A stretch of DNA of 57,591 nt from Skermanella stibiiresistens SB22 (GCF_000576635.1 NZ_AVFL01000035.1:1-57591); one strand, 5' to 3'; shown: positions 8,625-17,299, counted from the stretch's first letter. Translations and numbers: made by a program. Notes: generated by a model from the letters alone, not told the origin.

Positions 8625-10174
8625 GGGACGCCGCCGGGGGCGGTCTCCTGGTAGAGGCGGCGGATGTCGTCGGTCATCAGGCGGCGCTGGTCGGCGCGCA
8701 TGTAGAGCATGTGGCCGCCCTGATAGGTCTTGACCGCGAGGTGCGCCTTGATCTCGGGCGGCAGGCGGATTTGGTCGATCAGCCAGCGCGACGACAGGTA
8801 GGGCGTCACCAGATCGGTCATGCCGTGGGTGATCAGGACACGCATGTCGGGGTTGACCGCCAGGGCTTCCTGGAGGTCGTCGGTGACTCCGGCGTAGCCC
8901 TGCTGGCGGCCGAGATCCCAGTTCCACTCCCCCGAGACGCGGCGGTTGAGCAGACGGTAGGGCGTGTCGCTCTCGAACCCGAGGGTCGTCCTGGCATAGT
9001 CGTTGAACACCGTGGAATAGGGCGCGATCAGGGCGTCCAGATAGGGGTCGGAACCGACGGCCTGACGTTCCGGATCGGGATCGGGCACCTTGATGGTGCC
9101 GTCATAGAGGCTGACGACGCGACCGGGTTCCGCCGGCATCTCCTTCGCGAACAGCTGGATCGGCAGCTTGGCGTGGAAACGCTCGACGATTTCCAGGGGC
9201 AGGCCGGTCATGGCGGCGACGCGGGCGTTGAAGCTCTTGGCATCGGCGGTGGCGCCGCCGCGCAAGGACGCGAGGCCGACGAGATAGTCGGACAGGGCGA
9301 AGCGCTCGGCCTCCTCCTGGGTGATCGAAGGGTCGCCCTTGCCCAGCGCGCGGGCGGAGGCGGCCATGGAGGGCAGGGGCATGGCCCAGCCGAGCAGGTC
9401 GAAATCGCCGCCGCGCAGCAGCGAGAACTCAAGCGCCGGCGAGACCAGGACCATGCCATTGAGGGCTATTCCGGCGTCGCGCTGAAGCTGGAGGGCCATG
9501 ACCACGGCGCGAAACCCGCCATAGCTCTCCCCCGCGATGTATTTCGGCGATGACCAGCGGCCCTCGCGGGTCAGCCAGAGGCGGACGATCTCCGACATGC
9601 TGCTGGCGTCACCCCGAACGCTCCAGAACTTCTTCTCGGCGTCGTCCTCCTTGCCGGTGGCGCGGGAATAGCCGGTGCCGACCGGGTCGACGAAGACCAG
9701 ATCGGTGAAGGCGAGCCAGGTCTCGGGGTTGTCCTGGAGCCGGGCGGGAGGCGGCGCCAGCGAGCCGTCGGGGTTGGTCACCAGGATCCTCGGGCCGACC
9801 AGCCCCAGGTGCAGGAAGGCGGAGGCGGCTCCGGGGCCACCGTTGAACAGGAAGGTCACGGGACGGGTGGCCGGGTCGGCGCCGTCGGCGCGGTAGGACG
9901 AGACGAAGATCCGCGCCGTGGTCTCTCCCTTGGCGTCGACGATCGGCATCATCTCGGCGGTGGTGGTATAGGCGAATTGCCGGTCGGGTAGGTCGAGCGT
10001 CAGCCGCTTGGTGGCGGGGGCGGAGGTGGGCGCCTCGGCTTGGGCGGCGGGGGCCGGTGGCGGGGTCTCTTGCGCGAAGGCCGGCGGGGCGGTCAGGAGC
10101 CACGCGGCGGCCAGGGCCCCGGCCAAGGTGGAAACCAGCGGGCTGCGGAGGGCGGCGGGAGTGCTGTTCGGCAT
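8621..10174 (-). CDS. Periplasmic S10 serine carboxypeptidase
   Basis: This 517-residue protein has a signal peptide (cleavage near AFA-Q, residue 34) and a proline/alanine-rich linker. It then shows the S10 (carboxypeptidase C/cathepsin A-like) fold: NGGPGAAS at the oxyanion hole, GESYGG with nucleophile Ser217, a DLVTPY aspartate region and GGHMLYM with the catalytic His. It should remove C-terminal residues from peptides in the periplasm. The ATG at 10174 is chosen because the signal peptide begins there. It is the first gene of a coupled pair with the small exported protein. The divergent neighbour is the parvulin gene that opens the candidate peptide-export locus; any functional link is speculative. 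Confidence 0.88.
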   Translation of the reverse strand: MPNSTPAALRSPLVSTLAGALAAAWLLTAPPAFAQETPPPAPAAQAEAPTSAPATKRLTLDLPDRQFAYTTTAEMMPIVDAKGETTARIFVSSYRADGADPATRPVTFLFNGGPGAASAFLHLGLVGPRILVTNPDGSLAPPPARLQDNPETWLAFTDLVFVDPVGTGYSRATGKEDDAEKKFWSVRGDASSMSEIVRLWLTREGRWSSPKYIAGESYGGFRAVVMALQLQRDAGIALNGMVLVSPALEFSLLRGGDFDLLGWAMPLPSMAASARALGKGDPSITQEEAERFALSDYLVGLASLRGGATADAKSFNARVAAMTGLPLEIVERFHAKLPIQLFAKEMPAEPGRVVSLYDGTIKVPDPDPERQAVGSDPYLDALIAPYSTVFNDYARTTLGFESDTPYRLLNRRVSGEWNWDLGRQQGYAGVTDDLQEALAVNPDMRVLITHGMTDLVTPYLSSRWLIDQIRLPPEIKAHLAVKTYQGGHMLYMRADQRRLMTDDIRRLYQETAPGGVP

Positions 10175-10358
10175 GCTGGACCTGCGGTGACGGGGTGTTC
10201 CATCGTACAACCGGCGGTGCGGCCGATTGGCCCTTGCGACCGGTCACAATGAAGTAACTAATTTGAGCTAAAAACGACGATCGTTCGCCACCCGCCGTCA
10301 CGCTTTCCGAAGGGATGGCGGTTGGCTGGATCAAGAATAAACGACCTTCTGGTGGAAC

Positions 10359-11108
10359 ATGGAACTCGGCACCGCGGTGACCACCGTCAAAGGCGATCCG
10401 ATCACGGTCGCCGACGTGATTCTTCATTTGAAGGCCAAGGGCACGTTCCGGACCGCGATCTATGAGATCATCGAGCGGCGGGTGGTGGAATACAAGCTGG
10501 AGGAACAGGGCGTCCGCGTCACCCAGGCGGAGATCGACGAGCGGGTGCGGAGCCGAAAGAACACGCTGGCCCTGTGGGACGCCAAGACCTTCGACGCCTA
10601 TCTCAAGCATTTCGGGCTGTCGCTGGAGCAGTGGCTGGACACCATCGCCGCCGACATGCGGCGCGAACGCCTGCGCGACATCATCGTCACGAAGGAGTTG
10701 GTGCAGGCGCATTACCGGCAGAACAGCGCCCGCCACACCTGCGTGTCGATCGCTCGGATCGCCTGCCGCACAAAGGCCGACGCGGAGCGGGCGTTGGCCG
10801 CCGTGGGCGAGCGGCAGGCGGACTTCGTGGAGTTGGCGCGGATGTACTCGGTCGATGACAACACCAAGCTGGCCGGCGGCTACATCGGCAACCTGAAGCG
10901 CGGCATGCTGCCGGCCGAGGTGGACGAGCGCGCCTTCACCTGCGCCGACAACGAGATCATCGGGCCGTTCTCCGAGAACGGGCTGTGGACGATCTACAAG
11001 ATCTACTCCCGCACGGTGACCAAGCTGAACGAGGCGCTGGGCAAGCAGATCAAGGACCAGATCTTCGAGGAATGGCTTCGCCATCAGGTCTGCGTGGCGC
11101 CGGCCTAG
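10359..11108 (+). CDS. Parvulin (PpiC)-type protein of peptide locus
   Basis: The 249-residue protein has a helical SurA-like N-terminal part (about 15-115) and a parvulin-type prolyl isomerase domain (about 120-220; FVELARMYSVDD, LAGGYIGNLKRGMLP, IIGPFSENGLWTIYKI). No signal peptide or membrane anchor is visible, unlike periplasmic SurA/PpiD. It ends six bases before the HlyD-type gene, so the two form an operon. PpiC-related proteins beside HlyD and ATP-grasp genes are known from putative peptide-maturation neighbourhoods (recalled, not checked). A likely role is chaperoning or presenting the peptide before export. Whether it has isomerase activity is not known. Confidence 0.78.
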   Translation: MELGTAVTTVKGDPITVADVILHLKAKGTFRTAIYEIIERRVVEYKLEEQGVRVTQAEIDERVRSRKNTLALWDAKTFDAYLKHFGLSLEQWLDTIAADMRRERLRDIIVTKELVQAHYRQNSARHTCVSIARIACRTKADAERALAAVGERQADFVELARMYSVDDNTKLAGGYIGNLKRGMLPAEVDERAFTCADNEIIGPFSENGLWTIYKIYSRTVTKLNEALGKQIKDQIFEEWLRHQVCVAPA

Positions 11109-11114
11109 CGGACG

Positions 11115-12506
11115 ATGGCCCCAAAGCGCCCCGGCTCCGCCGCGAAGCCCGCCAAGCCGGTGAAATCCGCCAAGCCGGCCAAGCGGATCGCGGGAGAGGA
11201 CAGGCATCCGCTGAAGGCGGCGACGCTGCTGTTCTCGTCGCCCAATCCGGCGTTCCGGATCCCGGTCTATGTCCTGTTCGTCACCCTGTTCGGGCTGCTG
11301 GTCTATTCGTTCAACGCGTCGAAGGACACGACGGTCGAGGGGCCGCTGATGCTGCAGCGGCAGGCCATGATGATCCAGGCAATGGGCGGCGGCCTGATCG
11401 AGGCGGTCGATGTCAGCGAGAACGCGGCGGTCTTCGCCGGCGATCCGCTGGCGACGATCCAGGAGAAGATCCGCGCCGCCACGACGCCGGAACAGGAGGC
11501 CATGCAGCACCAGATCGCCGAGCTTCAGCGCAAGGAGCGGGAATCGGTCAAGGACTACGATTTCCGGCTGAGCCAGCTGGAGTTGGACCGCCTGAACCTG
11601 GAGCGGCGGCGGGCTACCGAGCAGGGGGCGATCGACAACCGGATCCGCCAGATCGAGATCCAGCTCCAGATCACCCAACGCAACCGGCAGGGCATCGAGG
11701 AGGACTTGGCCAACGCCCGGAAGGATCTGGGGGTGCGCCAGCAACTCTACGCCATGCGCGACATCCCCCAGGCGGAGTTGCAGCGGGCACAGACGCGCGT
11801 CAGCGATCTCCAGCGCGCCCAGGTCAACGCCGATTCGGACATCCAGAACGTCAGGCTGGCGCTGGAGACGGCGCGGGGCGAGCGGGCGCAGATGGCGCAG
11901 ACGTTCTCGCAGTCGCGGTTGGAGAACGAGATCGAGAACATGCGGAGCGCCCGTCAGCGCGATCAGACGTTGATCCACGAGCGGATCGGCGAGCTGACCA
12001 ACCGGCTGCTGGAATCGAGGACGCTGGTGCCCGGTGTCCGGTATGACGGCGAGAAGGCGCTGTATTCCAGCGTGGTCGACGGTGTGGTGACGGCGGTTCA
12101 CATCCAGCGCGGTTCGATCATCAACCCCGGCATGCCGATGTTCTCGATGGTGCGCGACACCGCCCCGCTGGAGGCCCATGTGCTGATCAAGAACCGCGAC
12201 ATCGGCAAGATCAAGCGCGGGCAGAAGGTCCAGATCATGTATTTCGCCTATCCCGGCGAGGATTATGGCGTCCAGAGCGGCATCGTCGCCGATATCGGCG
12301 CCAAGCCGGAGGGCCAGTCGGGCAAGCCGTCACTGTATGTCGTCAAGGTGGCGCTGGAGCGCGAGACCGTCACCGGCAGGACAGGAGTGACCAAGACGCT
12401 GGAGATCGGCCTGGAGGGTTTCGCCCAGATCAAGACCGGCGAGAAGCGGCTGATCGAGATCCTGTTCGCCCCCGCCTCCAGATTCTTCCAAAAGCCGGAG
12501 GAGTGA
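11115..12506 (+). CDS. HlyD-type membrane-fusion protein
   Basis: The 463-residue protein has a Lys/Pro/Ala-rich cytoplasmic N-terminus (1-48), one membrane segment (about 50-66, VYVLFVTLFGLLVYSF), and a lipoyl-like half-motif around VVDGVVTAVHIQRGSIINPG. Between these lies a long coiled coil (about 125-310) rich in Glu/Arg/Gln, followed by a beta-barrel part with PLEAHVLIKNRDIGKIKRGQ. This is the layout of periplasmic adaptors of type I secretion and peptide exporters. It should bridge an inner-membrane pump to an outer-membrane factor. The partner pump is absent from the window, while three TolC-like genes lie 10 kb away in the same locus. Confidence 0.87.
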   Translation: MAPKRPGSAAKPAKPVKSAKPAKRIAGEDRHPLKAATLLFSSPNPAFRIPVYVLFVTLFGLLVYSFNASKDTTVEGPLMLQRQAMMIQAMGGGLIEAVDVSENAAVFAGDPLATIQEKIRAATTPEQEAMQHQIAELQRKERESVKDYDFRLSQLELDRLNLERRRATEQGAIDNRIRQIEIQLQITQRNRQGIEEDLANARKDLGVRQQLYAMRDIPQAELQRAQTRVSDLQRAQVNADSDIQNVRLALETARGERAQMAQTFSQSRLENEIENMRSARQRDQTLIHERIGELTNRLLESRTLVPGVRYDGEKALYSSVVDGVVTAVHIQRGSIINPGMPMFSMVRDTAPLEAHVLIKNRDIGKIKRGQKVQIMYFAYPGEDYGVQSGIVADIGAKPEGQSGKPSLYVVKVALERETVTGRTGVTKTLEIGLEGFAQIKTGEKRLIEILFAPASRFFQKPEE

Positions 12507-12509
12507 GGG

Positions 12510-13478
12510 CTAGGCGGCTTGTTCCAAGTTGCCGGTCCGGGCGAAGTCGATGAGGTATTGGGCCAGCGATCCGAACACCGTGCGGCGGTGCTCGGGCGGC
12601 AGCCACATCACGAACGGGCCGGGGTTGCAGTCGAGATAGGTCAGCGTGCCGTCGTCGCCGAGGATGGCGTCCCACGCCGCATAGTGCAGCCCCAGCGAGC
12701 GGTTGGCGCGGACGATGGCGGCCTCCTCAATCGGGTCGAGCGTCACCGGCTCGAACCCACGCGTCGCGGTTCGCGAGTCGACGCCGTCGGCCAGGATGCG
12801 GAGCGGCAGCACGACTCGGTCGCCGACGATGTGGATGCGGATGGTCGAGCCGGGCAAGCGGTGCTGGAACAGCGCCGGGCACATCAACAATTCGTCCAGG
12901 CGGGCGCGGTCCTCGACCGTGACGCTCCGGGTCGAGCCGACGCCGATGGCGGGCTTGACCACCGCCTCGCCGACCGCGTCCAGGAAGGCGGCTGCGGCGT
13001 CGGGGCAACTGGTGCTGAGCGAGCGCGGCACGCGGAAGCCCGACGCCCGCAGCTTCTCGTAGAACTGCGCCTTGCTGTTGTGATCGACATAGGCGCCGGT
13101 CAGCCGGTTGATCACCAGCCGCCCGGTCAGGTGCAGGTGCTCGAAGAAGCCGTAGGTTGCGGCGTTCATCGCCTGTTCCTGGAGGTAGGCGACGCGGTAT
13201 TCGGCGTGGCTCGCCTCGTTCAGCAGGGGCGGCAGGACGGGCAGGGTGCGGGGAGCGGTGCAGCGGATGTGGATCGCCCGGATCTCGCCGAAATCGACCC
13301 CGCCCCAGCGCGGCGCCGTGCCGGACCCCGGCGCTCCCAGGCTGACCGAGGGCTTGCCCGGACGCCCGATCTGGATATCCAGCACGACGGGTTCCGCCCC
13401 CTGCTCGGCGACCTGATCGGCGATCTCCGCGATCTGGGCGCTGTCATGGTTGGCGAACAGGGCGATCTTGACGGTCAT
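12510..13478 (-). CDS. RimK/GRASP-like ATP-grasp peptide-modifying ligase
   Basis: This 322-residue ATP-grasp protein resembles RiPP-modifying GRASP and RimK ligases. Visible motifs are VVKPAIGVGSTR (173-184, ATP-binding Lys plus Gly-rich loop), FQHRLPGSTIRIHIVGD (204-220) and YLDCNPGPF (281-289, Mg-binding Asp/Asn). Such enzymes phosphorylate a carboxyl group and join it to an amine or hydroxyl, giving amide or ester cross-links or added residues. It lies 44 bases downstream of the Gly/Ala/Ser-rich peptide gene on the same strand, so the peptide is the obvious candidate substrate (inference). It converges with the HlyD gene, the stops being 3 bases apart. Confidence 0.83.
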   Translation of the reverse strand: MTVKIALFANHDSAQIAEIADQVAEQGAEPVVLDIQIGRPGKPSVSLGAPGSGTAPRWGGVDFGEIRAIHIRCTAPRTLPVLPPLLNEASHAEYRVAYLQEQAMNAATYGFFEHLHLTGRLVINRLTGAYVDHNSKAQFYEKLRASGFRVPRSLSTSCPDAAAAFLDAVGEAVVKPAIGVGSTRSVTVEDRARLDELLMCPALFQHRLPGSTIRIHIVGDRVVLPLRILADGVDSRTATRGFEPVTLDPIEEAAIVRANRSLGLHYAAWDAILGDDGTLTYLDCNPGPFVMWLPPEHRRTVFGSLAQYLIDFARTGNLEQAA

Positions 13479-13522
13479 CGGCGCGGTTCCAGCGGGGTTG
13501 GCTGACGAGGGAGGATTGGCGA

Positions 13523-13777
13523 TCAGAAGCTGATGTTGATGGAGCCAATGGCGGTGTTGTCGGCGATGTCGCCACCGAAGGCTCCGGCCGCGGCGGAGGC
13601 GGAGTTGGCGGCACCACCGAACCCGGTCGCGTCGGCTTGGCTGGCGAGCTGGTCGTGCCCGCCGGCGGCGCTGGTCCCCAGACTGGAGCCGCCCAGGCCG
13701 AACGCGCTGGAATAGCCCTGCCCGAAGGCGTCGCCACCGGATTTCCCGCTCTGGGCAAGGGTCAGATCAGTGCTCAT
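13523..13777 (-). CDS. Candidate RiPP precursor, 84 residues, Gly/Ala/Ser-rich
   Basis: The 84-residue product contains 18 Gly, 17 Ala and 13 Ser (57 %), with no Cys, Pro or Arg. The leader-like N-terminus is MSTDLTLAQSGKSGG. Gly-Gly pairs occur at 14-15, 29-30, 39-40, 54-55 and 68-69. The C-terminus is GDIADNTAIGSINISF, ending in Phe. A strong Shine-Dalgarno (GAGGAGGT, five bases before the ATG) and a perfect TATAAT about 96 bases upstream support a real gene. It is directly followed by an ATP-grasp gene. I infer a secreted, post-translationally modified peptide. Alternatives are a small structural or surface peptide, or a C-terminal-signal type I substrate. I know of no described family with this sequence. 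Confidence 0.7.
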   Translation of the reverse strand: MSTDLTLAQSGKSGGDAFGQGYSSAFGLGGSSLGTSAAGGHDQLASQADATGFGGAANSASAAAGAFGGDIADNTAIGSINISF

Positions 13778-14083
13778 GCAGGACCTCCTCGGCGCCGCGC
13801 GCCCATCGCCGGACGGATCGCCAAGCACAACCCGCGGGAAGTTGCGGGCCGCGCGCGTATGTCATGGCGAGTATTATACAAAACGGTGTACCATTTGTTG
13901 CGCGCGTCGTCCACGCCTTCGATGATGATCCCGCGAGGTCGCGGTCCAGGGGAGGATGACGGTACGCGCGGGATGTCGGCAATTTTATATTTACCTTGAA
14001 GCGTCAAGGCTTGGATGACATTAACTCGGGGCGGCCCTGGTTGCCTCTGGCGGGTGGTGGCCCCCGATCAGGATGATTTTCGA
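13778..14083. promoter_or_regulatory. Divergent regulatory region, peptide and PP2C genes
   Basis: This non-coding stretch separates the minus-strand peptide gene from the plus-strand phosphatase gene. On the minus strand a perfect TATAAT occupies 13878-13873, with a poor -35 (GCAACA-like at 17 bases). It would give a leader of roughly 90 bases before the peptide ATG. A second AT-rich patch lies near 13980-13995. I found no sigma54 -24/-12 match in it. Confidence 0.4.
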
Positions 14084-14875
14084 ATGACAGCCCGTAGCGC
14101 CAACCCAGCCATTCCCCCTTTGGTGGAACCGACATCAGTTCAATTCGCCGGCCTCACGGATGTCGGACGGGTACGCTCCCAGAACGAGGATTCGTTCCAG
14201 ATCGACAGCGAGCTGGGGCTGGTCCTGGTCGCCGACGGCATGGGCGGCCATGTCGGCGGCGACATCGCCAGCCGCACGGCGATCGAGGCGGTCAACGACT
14301 TCATCCTCGAATACGAACCGATGCCGGACGAAGCCGAGCTGGCAGGGACGGAGGGGTCGATGGAGATCGTCCGAACCGCCGTCCACCGCGCCAACCAACG
14401 GATCGCCGCCCTCAACCACGAGCGCGGCCTCCCGGAAAACCGCGGCATGGGAACGACGATCGTCGGGTTCTGGCTGCCGTCGGACCTGTCGCACGCCATC
14501 GTCTTCCATGTCGGCGACAGCCGGCTCTACCGGCTGAGGAACGGCCATCTGGACCAGATCACCCACGACCACAGCCTGTATCAGGCCTGGGTCGACGGGG
14601 GCCACCGCGGCGAGCCGCCCAACCGCAACATCATCATGCGGGCGCTGGGCGTGATGGAGGATGTCGAGGCCGACGTGGCGGTGGAGGAACCCCGCGCCGG
14701 TGACCTCTACCTGCTGTGCTCCGACGGGCTGAACGGCATGGTTCCCGACGACACGATCATCGACATCCTGATCGAGCAGGCTCCGCTCGACGAGGCGTGC
14801 CGCAAGCTGGTCGAGGCGGCCAACGCGTTCGGCGGCCGCGACAACGTGACCGTCGCCCTGATCCGGTTCGATTGA
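14084..14875 (+). CDS. PP2C-type Ser/Thr phosphatase
   Basis: The 263-residue protein carries all core PP2C motifs: SQNEDSF (Glu35, Asp36), VADGMGGH (Asp51, Gly52), VFHVGDSRLYRL, LCSDGL and GRDNVTVALI. It should remove phosphate from Ser/Thr residues using two metal ions and is cytoplasmic. The ATG at 14084 fits; residues upstream of it look non-coding. It converges with a cyclase-FHA gene and a membrane FHA gene, a typical partnership in which FHA domains read phospho-Thr marks and PP2C erases them. The matching kinase is not in this window. Confidence 0.92.
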   Translation: MTARSANPAIPPLVEPTSVQFAGLTDVGRVRSQNEDSFQIDSELGLVLVADGMGGHVGGDIASRTAIEAVNDFILEYEPMPDEAELAGTEGSMEIVRTAVHRANQRIAALNHERGLPENRGMGTTIVGFWLPSDLSHAIVFHVGDSRLYRLRNGHLDQITHDHSLYQAWVDGGHRGEPPNRNIIMRALGVMEDVEADVAVEEPRAGDLYLLCSDGLNGMVPDDTIIDILIEQAPLDEACRKLVEAANAFGGRDNVTVALIRFD

Positions 14876-14894
14876 CCGGTTCGACTGGTCCGGC

Positions 14895-15791
14895 TCAGTC
14901 GGTGTCGATCGTTCCATAGCGGTAGCGGATGACGTTGTCGGGGTCCTCGGCCGGCGCGATGCCGAGCGAGATCAGCCCCGAGGTCAGCAGGTAGGTCGCC
15001 TCGCGCTTCAGCATCATGAGCTGCTGGCTGTCGTCCACGCAGAAGGTGCCGTTGGTGCTGTGGTCGGTCAGGGTGAAGCGGCCGTTGAGGATCTCCAAGG
15101 TCGCGTGGCGCCGTGACGCCCAGTCGCTGTTGACGATCAAGCCGCAGCCGCCGTCGCGTCCGATCAGCACCGGTGCCGAGTCGGTGTCGAGACGAAGCTG
15201 CCGCCCGCGATGGGTCAGGATCAGGATGCCGCGGCGCTTGCCGGCCGATCCGTCGACCTGGAAGGCGGTGACGGTCACGTTCTCCGGATCGCCCAGCGTG
15301 CGATAGATCTCGACCGCGTCGATGCCCCCCTTGACCACCGCCTTGTCCAGCCGCTGGGTGTTTGGCCGGTAGGCCGGATGCAGGGCGTCGACGCAGGCCC
15401 GGGTCATCAGTATCTCGCCGGGACTGGCGAGGGCGGCCAGCCGGGACGCGAGGTTGACGGTGGCGCCGAACACGTCGTCTGCGGTGACGATCACCGGGCC
15501 GATGGTGAAGCCGATCCGAACCCGCGGTTCCGTGCCGCGCAGCGCCTCCTGGATGTGGGCGGCGGCGCAATAGGCGGCGTCGGCGGACGGGAAGGTGGAG
15601 AGGGCGCCGTCGCCCATGGTCTTGACGACCATGCCGGAATAGCGTTCGGTCGCGTCGATGATCTGGCGGACGCAGCGATTCGTCAGGGCGTGGGCGGCGG
15701 CGTCGCGCAGCACCTGATAGAGGCGCGTGCTGTCGCAGACATCCGCGAACATCACCGCCATCGACTCACCCGACCGCACCGCCACCACCAC
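14895..15791 (-). CDS. Class III nucleotide cyclase-FHA fusion
   Basis: The 298-residue protein starts at GTG 15791, preceded by GAGGAGGAGAGG. The N-terminal class III cyclase domain (about 10-165) has metal-binding Asp17 (FADVCDSTR) and Asp61 (KTMGDG), and Asn113/Arg117 in FGATVNLASRLA, so it may be active. The C-terminal FHA domain (about 188-290) has IGRDGGCG, SRRHA and DHSTNGTF. It could make cAMP or cGMP in response to a phospho-Thr partner. It lies 28 bases downstream of the membrane FHA gene in the same direction. Product specificity is not predictable by eye. Confidence 0.87.
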   Translation of the reverse strand: MVVAVRSGESMAVMFADVCDSTRLYQVLRDAAAHALTNRCVRQIIDATERYSGMVVKTMGDGALSTFPSADAAYCAAAHIQEALRGTEPRVRIGFTIGPVIVTADDVFGATVNLASRLAALASPGEILMTRACVDALHPAYRPNTQRLDKAVVKGGIDAVEIYRTLGDPENVTVTAFQVDGSAGKRRGILILTHRGRQLRLDTDSAPVLIGRDGGCGLIVNSDWASRRHATLEILNGRFTLTDHSTNGTFCVDDSQQLMMLKREATYLLTSGLISLGIAPAEDPDNVIRYRYGTIDTD

Positions 15792-15819
15792 GTCCTCTCC
15801 TCCTCGGCCCCGCTCCTTC

Positions 15820-17157
15820 TCAGGCCGGATTCGACCCCAGGAACTCCTTCCACTGGTTCAGCAGCGGCAGGTCGCGGTCCTCGACCGACTTGACCGCCGA
15901 GTTGAACAGGACGTAGTCGACCGACAGGTACCGGTTCGTCTCGCGCCGGATGCGGGTGAAATCCAGCTTGACCACCTCCAGCGCGTGGATGCGGTCGCGC
16001 GGCGGATGGTTCGGCACGAGTTTCGAAACCTGCGGAAACTCCGCCGACAGCGCGCGCAGGTCGATCAGGATGCGCGCCAGTTTGACCAGTTCCCGGGTGA
16101 TCGCCACACCCTCGGCCGAGCCCGGCTCGGCGTCGGCCGGGACGCGGGTGGCGATGCCGTCCAGGTCGGCGGCGAGGCGGTCGGTCAGGCGGCGGACGGA
16201 TGTCAGGTCGCCCTTGGCCAGCAGCGGCAGGAACTCGCGCTCGTAGGTCAGGAACTTCATGCGGGCGGTCAGGTCGGCCAGCGCGGCGTTCTGTTCCGTG
16301 GCCAGCAGGCGCCCCCCGTCGGCCACCGCCTCGGCCAAGTCGTTGAGGTCCTGGTCGAAGGAGACGGCTTGGCCGCCGCCAGCATATTGGGACGCCCGAT
16401 CGATCACCCGCTTCCGGACCATGGCGGATCGCTCCACCGCCTGCTCGACATACTGGCGCTTCTTGTGGATCGGGTAATAGACCGCCGCGGCACCGCCGAT
16501 CGCGGCCAGCAGGGCCGCGACGATCGAACCGCGGACGAGGAGGCCGCCGAACCGGGACGGCCCGCGCTCCTCCCCGGCATCGTCGTCGTCCTCGATCGCC
16601 AGCTTGATGGGCGCCTCGACCTTGCGGACCGCTTCGAGCACCGCCTTGCCGGCACCCAGGCTGCCGACCATCATGGTCCGTTCCGAAAGGTCGTCGTCAT
16701 GGGGCGCCGCTGGTGCCGCCCGTCCACCGCCCATCGCGGACGCGGCGGCCGGGGGCCGGTCCAGTTCGAACCGGAAGGCCAGCGAGCCCAGACGGACCTC
16801 GTCGTTGTGCTTCAGCCAGATGGTCGTGATCTTGTGGCCGTTGACATAGACGCCGTTGGTGCTGTTCAGATCCTCGACGCCCCAGGTGCCTTCCCCCCGG
16901 AACAGCTTGGCGTGCTGGCGGGAGAGCTTGCGCGACGCCACGACGAAGGTGCTGGCGTCGCCCCGCCCGAGCGTCACCGCCTCGCCACCCGTCAACGGCA
17001 CGATCAACTGGGCCGGGGACCCGTCGATCTGGGCCGGGTCCAAACAGATCAGCTTGCCGTCCGGATCGCGGGAAACCGCCTTGACCACGGCGCCGGCACC
17101 GGGTTTGCGGGCGGTGTCGCGGACCATCATGGTTCGGTCGTGGTTTGGATCGATCAT
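15820..17157 (-). CDS. Membrane FHA-domain protein with RTMMV motifs
   Basis: The 445-residue protein has an FHA domain at about 50-130 (LGRGD, SRQHA, DLNSTNGVYVNG) and one membrane segment near 208-229. The C-terminal region is about 215 residues, helical and probably periplasmic. Two copies of RTMMV occur on the cytoplasmic side, with Thr9 and Thr161. They look like kinase target sites whose phospho-Thr could be bound by the protein's own or a neighbour's FHA domain (inference). It probably reports on the state of the membrane complex and is first in an operon with the cyclase-FHA gene. Confidence 0.82.
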   Translation of the reverse strand: MIDPNHDRTMMVRDTARKPGAGAVVKAVSRDPDGKLICLDPAQIDGSPAQLIVPLTGGEAVTLGRGDASTFVVASRKLSRQHAKLFRGEGTWGVEDLNSTNGVYVNGHKITTIWLKHNDEVRLGSLAFRFELDRPPAAASAMGGGRAAPAAPHDDDLSERTMMVGSLGAGKAVLEAVRKVEAPIKLAIEDDDDAGEERGPSRFGGLLVRGSIVAALLAAIGGAAAVYYPIHKKRQYVEQAVERSAMVRKRVIDRASQYAGGGQAVSFDQDLNDLAEAVADGGRLLATEQNAALADLTARMKFLTYEREFLPLLAKGDLTSVRRLTDRLAADLDGIATRVPADAEPGSAEGVAITRELVKLARILIDLRALSAEFPQVSKLVPNHPPRDRIHALEVVKLDFTRIRRETNRYLSVDYVLFNSAVKSVEDRDLPLLNQWKEFLGSNPA

Positions 17158-17299
17158 CGCTTTATGGGGTGTCCGAGCCGGAAAAATGGGACGGTCGCGG
17201 TCCTAAGCCGCTTCCACACTATGCCGAAACATTGGATTGTAAGCAACTAGAGTGACGTGTGTTAATTTTTGTTCATCTTAAAACGGGTTAAACCCTTGA

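Noticed and set aside
9609-12179. 856-codon minus-strand frame
   Set aside because: It covers the peptidase, PpiC and HlyD genes in a shadow frame. The genes it overlaps have clear motifs and this one has none.
13774-14007. 77-codon frame upstream of the peptide gene
   Set aside because: It overlaps the promoter-like TATAAT and has basic, random-like composition with no ribosome site.
17158-17299. Possible sigma54 promoter before the membrane FHA gene
   Set aside because: A TTGCT -12-like element exists, but the -24 GG is missing (CGTCAC), so I do not call it.
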